This document shows positions 6,503 to 11,863 of a stretch of DNA of 11,863 nt, piece by piece (within the stretch, counting starts at the first letter, position 1; every line of letters begins with the position of its first letter). The translations under genes and the position numbers were made by a program. Origin of the DNA: Planctomycetales bacterium (GTDB lineage Bacteria; Planctomycetota; UBA11346); assembly GCA_025362255.1 (NCBI GenBank), contig JANYGY010000214.1, positions 1 through 11,863 of the forward strand, written 5' to 3'. The notes under the pieces were generated by a model that saw nothing but the letters and a program-made list of their open reading frames with translations, was not told where the DNA came from and did no database searches.

Positions 6503-7759
6503 GTGTTGAACGACTCAGTCGCCCTTCATAAACGGTTACTGGGTGAACAGCGAGTTTTGTGTGCTGACAATACTGAACAACTTGAGGCGGTCGCGGCACT
6601 GGTCGACGCGGGAAGTCGCGTTCTGGCTACGGTCGATGAAATTGCCGTGGCTGGAACCTCACGACGCCGGGATGAACCGTTGGATCCTGCGGCCAAGGCA
6701 CTAATCGAGCGATCACGTGACGAAATGGATTCGTTCCTGGCGATTCAGCAGCATATCCTTGCGGTTGAGCAGAATCTTCTGAACGAGCGGCTGGTTCGCG
6801 CAAATGACGAACTGCGAGGAGCCAAACTTTGGACTATAGTGATGGGTGGGGCAACACTACTGACTATCCTACTGACGTGGTTGGCGAATGAACGGCAAAC
6901 ATTCCTGCGCATCAGACTTGAGCGCTCCCTGGAGGAGCGTGTTGAGGATCGCACCCGGGAACTCGCTTCAGCAAATAATGACCTTGAGTCATTTAGCTAC
7001 TCTGTCGCCCATGATCTGAAGTCGCCACTCCGGGCCATCGAGGGATTTGCCAGTCTCGCCACGTTACGGCTTAAGAAGGGTCTCGTGGAGGCAGCGCAAC
7101 CCTATCTCGTCAAAATTTGCGACCATGCGGCGCGGACCAATAAGATGGTTACCGATCTGCTTGCCTTCAGCCAGTTGGGTCGGGGTGCCTTATCAATGGT
7201 CCCGATCGACTTTGGGCGGTTGATTTCGGTCGTGTGGAGTGAGCTGGACTTTGAACGTGATCAACGCGGTTCGACGGCCACGTTGACGATAGAATCGCAG
7301 CTTCCGACTGTTCATGGCGAAGAAGCGCTGCTTCATCAATTGTTACAAAATCTCCTCACCAATGCGATCAAGTATTCAACCATGAAAGAGCATCCCCTGA
7401 TTACCGTTGGATGCAGGATCGCAATCATGCCGGAATTGACCGAATACGGGCCACGGCCATCGCACAGCGGGCCTCGAGAACACATTTTCTATGTTCGCGA
7501 CCAGGGCATCGGCTTCGCCATGAGCGATTATGGACGGTTGTTCGCCGTCTTTCAGCGTCTGCATACCGACCACTCTGATGGCACGGGAATCGGCTTAGCC
7601 ATCTGTAAGCGGATTGTTGAACGCCATGGGGGCCGCATTTGGGCAAGCAGCTCGGTAGGTGAGGGCACGGAAGTGTGTTTCACTCTACGGGTCGTGCCTG
7701 GGCGGCGCGCGGTGGGCATTTCGCAACGGAGAAATGTGCCAGTCCCTGGACCAAGTTGA
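6503..7759 (+). CDS. Histidine kinase with partial CHASE3-like sensor and one membrane segment
   Basis: This 418-residue sensor kinase is of the Cph1-like type. Residues about 18-105 match the second half of a CHASE3 extracellular sensor (Asp-Asn-Thr-Glu-Gln at 22-26, then helices ending in Val-Glu-Gln-Asn-Leu-Leu-Asn-Glu). One membrane helix lies at about 110-128, then a coiled coil (135-165), the HisKA box with His170 (Val-Ala-His-Asp-Leu-Lys-Ser-Pro-Leu-Arg), the N box (Gln-Asn-Leu-Leu-Thr-Asn-Ala, 282-288), G1 (Asp-Gln-Gly-Ile-Gly, 333-337), Phe-Gln-Arg-Leu-His (350-354) and G2 (Gly-Thr-Gly-Ile-Gly-Leu-Ala, 360-366). The first possible start is GTG 6503, because an in-frame TAA stands at 6440-6442 and no other ATG, GTG or TTG lies between. 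The usual first membrane helix and first half of CHASE3 are therefore absent. GC content is lower than in the neighbouring genes. No receiver domain or response regulator is adjacent. The kinase core is intact; signal input is doubtful. Confidence 0.85.
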   Translation: MLNDSVALHKRLLGEQRVLCADNTEQLEAVAALVDAGSRVLATVDEIAVAGTSRRRDEPLDPAAKALIERSRDEMDSFLAIQQHILAVEQNLLNERLVRANDELRGAKLWTIVMGGATLLTILLTWLANERQTFLRIRLERSLEERVEDRTRELASANNDLESFSYSVAHDLKSPLRAIEGFASLATLRLKKGLVEAAQPYLVKICDHAARTNKMVTDLLAFSQLGRGALSMVPIDFGRLISVVWSELDFERDQRGSTATLTIESQLPTVHGEEALLHQLLQNLLTNAIKYSTMKEHPLITVGCRIAIMPELTEYGPRPSHSGPREHIFYVRDQGIGFAMSDYGRLFAVFQRLHTDHSDGTGIGLAICKRIVERHGGRIWASSSVGEGTEVCFTLRVVPGRRAVGISQRRNVPVPGPS

Positions 7760-8114
7760 TTGGCCAACACTTCAGACCCCACATCTAGCGTTGAGATACA
7801 CGCCGCTTCACCAAATTTTTCCATGTTCCCTGTGATTCGCATTCGCCAACCCACCCTTGGCAATTGTAGACTCTCAAACCTGATGCTGAATTTAATACGA
7901 TGCCTTAACCAGTTTAAGGCCGTGCAAAATGCAGTGACATTTTTCCTTGCCCCTGATTGATTTTGGGGAAAATATATACCGCATCGCTTAGTCTGAAGTC
8001 TTTTTTGAGGGCGATCGTCTCGCTGAGAAGCGCCACTTTAGCATCTCACAACCCAGCTACGGTCCGTGTTCTAGCGCCCACGTTCCAACTCGCCTGATTG
8101 TCTAGAGACTCCAC
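7760..8114. other. Non-coding spacer, AT-richer, before the FIST gene
   Basis: These 355 bases hold no convincing gene. A 66-codon frame from TTG 7760 has no recognisable content and no ribosome site. The stretch contains two hairpins (7902-7943) and an AT-rich pocket (7969-7978, including tatata at 7973-7978) that could be part of a promoter for the FIST gene. The nearest -35-like hexamer (ttgccc, 7947-7952) is 20 bases from tatata, wider than the usual 17, so I do not call a promoter. A leader of about 130 bases would remain before the FIST start codon. Confidence 0.5.
7902..7943 (+). terminator. Two adjacent hairpins, possible weak terminator after the kinase
   Basis: The first hairpin has a perfect 7-base stem (gccttaa at 7902-7908 with ttaaggc at 7914-7920, 5-base loop). 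The second has a 6-base stem (aaaatg at 7926-7931 with cattttt starting at 7938, 6-base loop) and ends in a T run (7940-7944). Both lie about 140-180 bases after the kinase stop. The stems are short and not GC-rich, so termination is only possible, not shown. Confidence 0.3.
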
Positions 8115-9269
8115 ATGCAAACCTGCACGACCCATACCCACCTTGTCGACAGTCGGGCTGCCGGAGAAGCCCTTGGACGAGGAATCGCATCGGCCTTCGC
8201 TGGCGAGCACCCGGACGCGATCGTAGTCTTCGCCTCATCGCGCTATCAGCACCGCGAACTACTCCAGGCGATCACTGATACATGTCATCCGAAGATCCTG
8301 GTGGGAAGCTCCTCGGCGGGGGAGTTCACCCAAGATTCCTTCGCCGAAGGTGCGGCCTGTGCGATGGCCTTTCGCTCAAATGAGATGCAATTTTCAGCCG
8401 GAATCGGGCGCAATTTGCATGCCAATCGGGCCACCGCGGCGCGGTCGGTCGTCGATTCTTTTACCGGCATGAAATCTCATACCCACCCCCACCGCTCGGC
8501 ATTGATCATGACCGATGCGCTCGCAGGCCATGCCGATGATTTCGTCGAACAGCTGACGTTGATGACCGGCGGGACCTACAAACTATTCGGTGGTGGTGCG
8601 GGCGATGATGCCAAGTTCCGCAAGACCCATGTCTTCTTCGGTACCGAGGCCGTGCCCGACGCGGCGGTCTCATTGGAGATCCTTTCGCGCAAACCCATCG
8701 GGGTCGGGGTGTGCCATGGATGGGAACCCACCGGGGAACCCTACCGCGTCACGGCGGCCGAAGGGATGCGGCTTGTGAGTCTGAATGCGATGTCGGCGCG
8801 GGACGTATTCATCGACCACGCGACTGCCACGGGACAGATTCTGGATGTCGCCAACCCCCTTCCGTTCTTCCTCCATAATGTGATCGGCATCACGACTGAT
8901 TCGGGATTCCGCCTGCGTGTGCCGCTGTCGATCGACAAGGATGGCTCGATCCAATGTGCGGCGGACATCCCTGAAGGGGCGATGATCTACCTCATGAAAC
9001 CGCAGCAATTGTCTGCCCTTGAAGCCACCAGAAGCGCCCTGGCGCAACTCGGGGACAGCAAACCCAAGGCAGCTATGTTTTTCGACTGCGTGGCCACGCG
9101 ACTGCGCATGGGCAAGGAGTTCGGCTTCGAAATCAAGGCCGTCGAACAAGCACTGGGGCCCGACGCCACGGTGGCTGGCTGCAATACCTATGGCCAGATC
9201 GCCAGGGCTGATGGCCAGTTCAATGGCTTTCACAACTGCACCGCCGTCGTCTGCGTATTTCCCGAATAG
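8115..9269 (+). CDS. FIST-domain sensor protein (NosP-like candidate)
   Basis: This 384-residue soluble protein spans FIST_N and FIST_C. N-terminal marks are Leu-Val-Gly-Ser-Ser-Ser-Ala-Gly-Glu-Phe (62-71) and Leu-Phe-Gly-Gly-Gly-Ala-Gly-Asp-Asp (157-165); the C-terminal mark is Ala-Gly-Cys-Asn-Thr-Tyr-Gly-Gln-Ile-Ala (354-363) followed by Phe-His-Asn-Cys-Thr (372-376). The length is normal for a stand-alone FIST protein. FIST domains sense small ligands, and one studied branch (NosP) binds heme and nitric oxide and controls a histidine kinase encoded next to it. Here a histidine kinase starts 5 bases downstream, so this is probably the sensory subunit of that kinase. The protein has many histidines (for example 46, 58, 102, 201, 235, 254, 373); I cannot say which, if any, would bind heme. 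No signal peptide or membrane segment is seen. ATG start at 8115, with no strong ribosome site upstream. Confidence 0.9.
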   Translation: MQTCTTHTHLVDSRAAGEALGRGIASAFAGEHPDAIVVFASSRYQHRELLQAITDTCHPKILVGSSSAGEFTQDSFAEGAACAMAFRSNEMQFSAGIGRNLHANRATAARSVVDSFTGMKSHTHPHRSALIMTDALAGHADDFVEQLTLMTGGTYKLFGGGAGDDAKFRKTHVFFGTEAVPDAAVSLEILSRKPIGVGVCHGWEPTGEPYRVTAAEGMRLVSLNAMSARDVFIDHATATGQILDVANPLPFFLHNVIGITTDSGFRLRVPLSIDKDGSIQCAADIPEGAMIYLMKPQQLSALEATRSALAQLGDSKPKAAMFFDCVATRLRMGKEFGFEIKAVEQALGPDATVAGCNTYGQIARADGQFNGFHNCTAVVCVFPE

Positions 9270-9274
9270 CACCC

Positions 9275-10546
9275 GTGAACCGTTTCCGGTCGGCATTGTC
9301 ATTGGTGGTCCGTCTGGGGACTGAAAAAGATCGCGCCGCGAGCGCTCGCGCACTGGCTCAATTTCTGGGGGCAGAGGATTTGGTGATCTTCATTGAGGAT
9401 CCGGAGATCGGCGTGCTACTGCCGGCGAGAGGATTCTTGCGCACCCTTCCCCACGCCCAGGCATGGAAATTGTTTCTCGCCGAAACCGTACGTGTTGGCC
9501 ATCACCGCGCTGACCTGCCTTTTCTGACGGATGATAATAAAATATCGTGCATGGGACGGACTGCAGATGGAAAAGCCGTCATCGTCATGATCGGGGGGAA
9601 TGCTGACCACGAGCTGTTTGAGGACCTGTTCGCGTTGCTGCCTTTGCTGTCAGTGACTTTTCGAGCAGAGCAGGCGACTTTGAATGCCAATGCTACCACT
9701 TCATTGGCGCGCAACGCCGCCCGCCAACTGCGCGATCAGGCTGCAAGTCTGGAACTAGCGCGGCGGATGGCCCAAGAAGAACTGATCGAGCGACGGCGCG
9801 CCGAGGATGAATTGCAGGCGAAGGCGATCGAACTCGAGCGCTCTAACCGCGATCTCCAGCAATTCGGCGCCGTGGTGTCGCACGACCTGCAAGAGCCACT
9901 GCGCATGGTCACCAGTTATCTTTCTCTGATCGAACGACGCTATTTCGATCGGCTTGATGAAAAGGCGAAGGAATACATCACCTACGCGATGTCCGGTGCC
10001 GAACGCATGGCCCGGTTGATCCGCGCGGTCCTCTCATTCGCCCAGGTCGGAGCGGACCACCTGTCATTCAGCATGGTGCCGCTCGAAGCCGCCGCCCAGG
10101 AAGCGATCAGCAATCTGACCCAACGTATTGCAGAAACGAAAGCGCAGATCCACCTAGGTGAACTGCCCTCCATACGCGGCAACCACATACTCCTCGTCCA
10201 GTTGTTTCAGAATCTGATCAGCAACGCTATCAAGTTTCACGGCGTCGATGACCCCGTCGTGCACCTGGGATCGACCCTCAACGGCTCGTCCTGGGACGTC
10301 TCCATATCCGACAATGGGATTGGCATATCCCGGGAAAACCGAGAACGCATCTTCGGCGTATTCCAACGACTTCACGGCCAGGACCAGTACGAGGGCAACG
10401 GCATCGGCCTCGCCACCTGCCGACGCATCATCGAACGCCACGGCGGCAAGATCTGGGTCGATTCCGAAGTCGGTGCAGGGAGCACTTTCCATTTCACCCT
10501 CGCGAAGGTGCCTGGAAGCGAGCCTCGTCTAAATTCGGTTGGGTGA
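9275..10546 (+). CDS. Soluble histidine kinase with GAF-like N-terminal region, paired with FIST protein
   Basis: This 423-residue kinase has no membrane segment. Residues about 15-125 alternate strands and helices like a GAF-type sensor (Leu-Val-Ile-Phe-Ile-Glu-Asp at 36-42, Ala-Val-Ile-Val-Met-Ile at 101-106), but this is a structural guess. A long charged coiled coil (about 128-195) leads to the H box with His203 (Val-Ser-His-Asp-Leu-Gln-Glu-Pro-Leu-Arg), N box (Gln-Asn-Leu-Ile-Ser-Asn-Ala, 312-318), G1 (Asp-Asn-Gly-Ile-Gly, 346-350), Phe-Gln-Arg-Leu-His (363-367) and G2 (Gly-Asn-Gly-Ile-Gly-Leu-Ala, 374-380). All catalytic boxes are present. The GTG start lies 5 bases after the FIST stop, so the two are co-transcribed and the FIST protein likely supplies the signal. 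It shares its C-terminal layout with the kinase at 6503-7759, but the sensor parts differ. No cognate response regulator is in the window. Confidence 0.9.
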   Translation: MNRFRSALSLVVRLGTEKDRAASARALAQFLGAEDLVIFIEDPEIGVLLPARGFLRTLPHAQAWKLFLAETVRVGHHRADLPFLTDDNKISCMGRTADGKAVIVMIGGNADHELFEDLFALLPLLSVTFRAEQATLNANATTSLARNAARQLRDQAASLELARRMAQEELIERRRAEDELQAKAIELERSNRDLQQFGAVVSHDLQEPLRMVTSYLSLIERRYFDRLDEKAKEYITYAMSGAERMARLIRAVLSFAQVGADHLSFSMVPLEAAAQEAISNLTQRIAETKAQIHLGELPSIRGNHILLVQLFQNLISNAIKFHGVDDPVVHLGSTLNGSSWDVSISDNGIGISRENRERIFGVFQRLHGQDQYEGNGIGLATCRRIIERHGGKIWVDSEVGAGSTFHFTLAKVPGSEPRLNSVG

Positions 10547-10558
10547 ATTTGAGTGAGG
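10523..10558 (+). other. Long imperfect hairpin over the kinase stop codon
   Basis: As RNA, bases 10523-10536 can pair with 10545-10558: ten Watson-Crick pairs, three G-U pairs and one mismatch, with an 8-base loop. It includes the perfect core aaattc/gaattt and covers the TGA at 10544-10546. No T run follows, so it is not a standard intrinsic terminator; it could protect the 3' end of the FIST-kinase message. Confidence 0.35.
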
Positions 10559-10565
10559 TGGGCCG

Positions 10566-10620
10566 GACGAGGCTGGAAATGAGCGGAAAATACCTGCTCG
10601 TGAATAACGATACCCTCGTC
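10566..10620 (+). other. Nested inverted repeats in the spacer before the prepilin-like gene
   Basis: An outer 7-base inverted repeat (gacgagg at 10566-10572, cctcgtc at 10614-10620) encloses an inner hairpin (gagcgg at 10581-10586 with ctgctc at 10594-10599, one G-U pair, 7-base loop). It could be a leader structure of the prepilin-like gene or a terminator of the kinase operon. I see no clear promoter in the remaining 28 bases before the gene start. Confidence 0.3.
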
Positions 10621-10648
10621 AGGTCGGTTTCATCTCCATAATGAACGG

Positions 10649-11467
10649 ATGGCCAAAAAAATTTCACCCCGCAATCAGCTGCTCACCGGCTTCACTCTTT
10701 TCGAGTTGCTGACCACTATAACGATCATCGCGTTGCTCATGTCGCTGATTTTTTCCTGCATCTCGGCAGTTCGATTCCAGGGCTGGCGGGTTGAATGCAT
10801 GAGCAACTTGCGGCAGCTCTACCACTTGGTCGCAGCGCATGCGAATGACCACCGTGGTCGAGTGTTGGCGACCGGCCGGATCTGGTATGGTCAGCTTTAC
10901 CCCGATTCGATCGGCATTTCTGGCCCAGTTGCGGATTCGGGAGTGGGACTTTCGTGGCCAGAACTCCAGCCGTACAGCGATGTTCCATTGGCCGATTCCC
11001 TCGCCACCTCGGGAGAGGAAACGAGAAGGACGATCGGCATCTGGATGTGTCCGAGCCGACGTTCCAAGGATTCACGTGCGATCGGTGGCAACCTCGTGAA
11101 TCAAGGAGATGGCAATACCTATCTCAATACCAGCTACTCATTCTTGGCTGGATCCGAAAAATGGTCGAATGTCGAACGGGCTTCGTCCGGCGAGGACCTG
11201 ACCCAATCGCGCCTGGACCCCCAACGCATTCTGATCTCTGATCTGTTCATATTGTGGGCAGGAAGACAGTTTTTCGTCAATCACACCCGTACTGACTCTG
11301 TCGCTGAATCGCAGATCCCGACCAGTTTCGCGGGCATGAATCGTTTGTTCGGGGATGGCAGAGTCGCCTGGAAAACCGCTTCCGAATTCGACTTGTCGGC
11401 GATCAGCGCTGGGGATTCCGCTCAGCCCCATGTGCGCAGCGAATTGACCGACCGATGGTACTATTGA
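10649..11467 (+). CDS. Prepilin-type N-terminal cleavage/methylation protein (pseudopilin-like)
   Basis: This 272-residue protein begins with a short basic leader ending in Gly14, then Phe15-Thr-Leu-Phe-Glu19, the classical prepilin peptidase site with Glu at mature position 5. A hydrophobic helix follows to about residue 42. After it come Cys-Met-Ser-Asn-Leu-Arg-Gln-Leu (50-57) and, near the C-terminus, Asn-Arg-Leu-Phe-Gly-Asp-Gly-Arg-Val-Ala-Trp-Lys. These correspond to the CxSNLxQL and LFxDGxV motifs of a large group of type II secretion G-like proteins, very numerous in Planctomycetota, Lentisphaerota and Verrucomicrobiota. The protein would be cleaved and anchored in the inner membrane with a globular outer part. 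Its role in those phyla is mostly unknown, and no pilus or secretion genes are nearby. The ATG at 10649 puts the leader at 14 residues. Its end overlaps the convergent AraC-type gene by 7 bases. Confidence 0.85.
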   Translation: MAKKISPRNQLLTGFTLFELLTTITIIALLMSLIFSCISAVRFQGWRVECMSNLRQLYHLVAAHANDHRGRVLATGRIWYGQLYPDSIGISGPVADSGVGLSWPELQPYSDVPLADSLATSGEETRRTIGIWMCPSRRSKDSRAIGGNLVNQGDGNTYLNTSYSFLAGSEKWSNVERASSGEDLTQSRLDPQRILISDLFILWAGRQFFVNHTRTDSVAESQIPTSFAGMNRLFGDGRVAWKTASEFDLSAISAGDSAQPHVRSELTDRWYY

Positions 11468-11863
11468 TCAGGATCGACGTGTAAGAATGCCGCGCCATCA
11501 CGATCGCTGATCTCCGCATCAAAACCTCCATCGACACGCAGATCGGCGACTCTTCGTCCGGTTCCTGCAAACACCGTCCGGCGAAGATGCGCCGCGTCGA
11601 AGAATCCAGTGAGACCGGCAATCCGCTGAACAGACAGCCGAGTCTCGCGCAACAAAGTGAGCGACGTCTGGACCCGACGATTGCGAACCCAGGCCATGGT
11701 CGACATCCCGGTTTCAGCGATGAACCTGGAAAACGCAGTTGCAGCCCATCTGCGGCGTTGCCCAATACTCGAAATGGCGCTGCCATTCCGTCGCATCGGG
11801 CGCCTTGCATATGGACCACACCTGCGTTTCCAGTACACCTCGCTGGTGTGCTGGAGAAAAGAC
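11461..11863 (-). CDS. AraC-family transcriptional regulator, C-terminal DNA-binding part (5' end outside window)
   Basis: The frame is open from the window edge to the TAG at 11463-11461, giving the last 133 codons. It shows the two helix-turn-helix units of AraC/XylS regulators: Ala-Thr-Ala-Phe-Ser-Arg-Phe-Ile-Ala-Glu-Thr-Gly in the first, then Arg-Arg-Val-Gln-Thr-Ser-Leu-Thr-Leu-Leu, Leu-Ser-Val-Gln-Arg-Ile-Ala and Gly-Phe-Phe-Asp-Ala-Ala-His-Leu-Arg-Arg in the second, matching the family pattern GFxDxSxFxRxF. The usual Thr-Pro before the final Tyr-Arg is replaced here by Arg-Val...Leu-Arg. A tail of about 29 residues follows. The ligand-binding part is outside the window, so the inducer is unknown; in this type of genome such regulators are often sugar-responsive. 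It converges on the prepilin-like gene. Confidence 0.82.
   Translation of the reverse strand, partial: SFLQHTSEVYWKRRCGPYARRPMRRNGSAISSIGQRRRWAATAFSRFIAETGMSTMAWVRNRRVQTSLTLLRETRLSVQRIAGLTGFFDAAHLRRTVFAGTGRRVADLRVDGGFDAEISDRDGAAFLHVDPDQ

Noticed and set aside
6405..6599. 64-codon minus-strand frame crossing the kinase start, considered as a transposase remnant
   Set aside because: No transposase motif, no terminal inverted repeats and no target duplication seen. It is only worth a database search together with the kinase breakpoint.
7760..7960. 66-codon frame from a TTG directly after the kinase
   Set aside because: Unusual start, no ribosome site, no recognisable composition; treated as non-coding.
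7947..7978. Possible sigma-70 promoter (ttgccc ... tatata) before the FIST gene
   Set aside because: Spacing of 20 bases is outside the usual range and the -35 match is partial; mentioned only within the spacer description.
8670..9353. Minus-strand open frame (227 codons) opposite the FIST gene
   Set aside because: The FIST frame carries family motifs over its full length; this one has none.

Overview
The window is a GC-rich bacterial chromosome segment, most likely from the Planctomycetota or a PVC relative. I infer this from three things: a prepilin-type protein with a short cleavable N-terminus and a C-terminal DGxV motif beside an AraC-type regulator, a multiheme cytochrome with an SxHAxAF start and an FDxExxW..xxHG ending, and a DHH phosphoesterase carrying a degenerate RCK-like N-terminal domain. 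No rRNA, tRNA, CRISPR array or intact insertion sequence is visible. Assignment to phylum is moderate to low confidence.

Left part (1-6321), all minus strand, tightly packed. In transcription order it encodes an exported tetraheme c-type cytochrome with a composite sensor-like N-terminus, a DHH/DHHA1 phosphoesterase, an 89-residue Sm-like or SH3-like protein, a four-helix membrane protein of the DUF4149/TMEM205 type, a lipoprotein, and an exported TPR protein with a C-terminal membrane anchor that runs off the window. Gaps are 58, 7, -10, 12 and -4 bases, so this looks like one operon. It joins envelope or redox functions to a cytosolic nucleotide/RNA-type phosphodiesterase, a combination I cannot match to a named system.

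Middle (6322-8114). The DNA becomes noticeably poorer in GC. A plus-strand histidine kinase (6503-7759) begins in the middle of what looks like a CHASE3 sensor domain, so it may have lost its 5' part by rearrangement. A 355-base non-coding stretch with two small hairpins follows.

Right part (8115-11863). A FIST-domain protein and a histidine kinase lie 5 bases apart, in the arrangement known for NosP/NahK-type nitric oxide signalling. A 102-base spacer with two predicted hairpins follows, then a prepilin-like protein (10649-11467). An AraC-family regulator, cut by the window edge, converges on it from the minus strand, and the two reading frames overlap by 7 bases. No response regulator is present in the window, so both kinases must have partners elsewhere.
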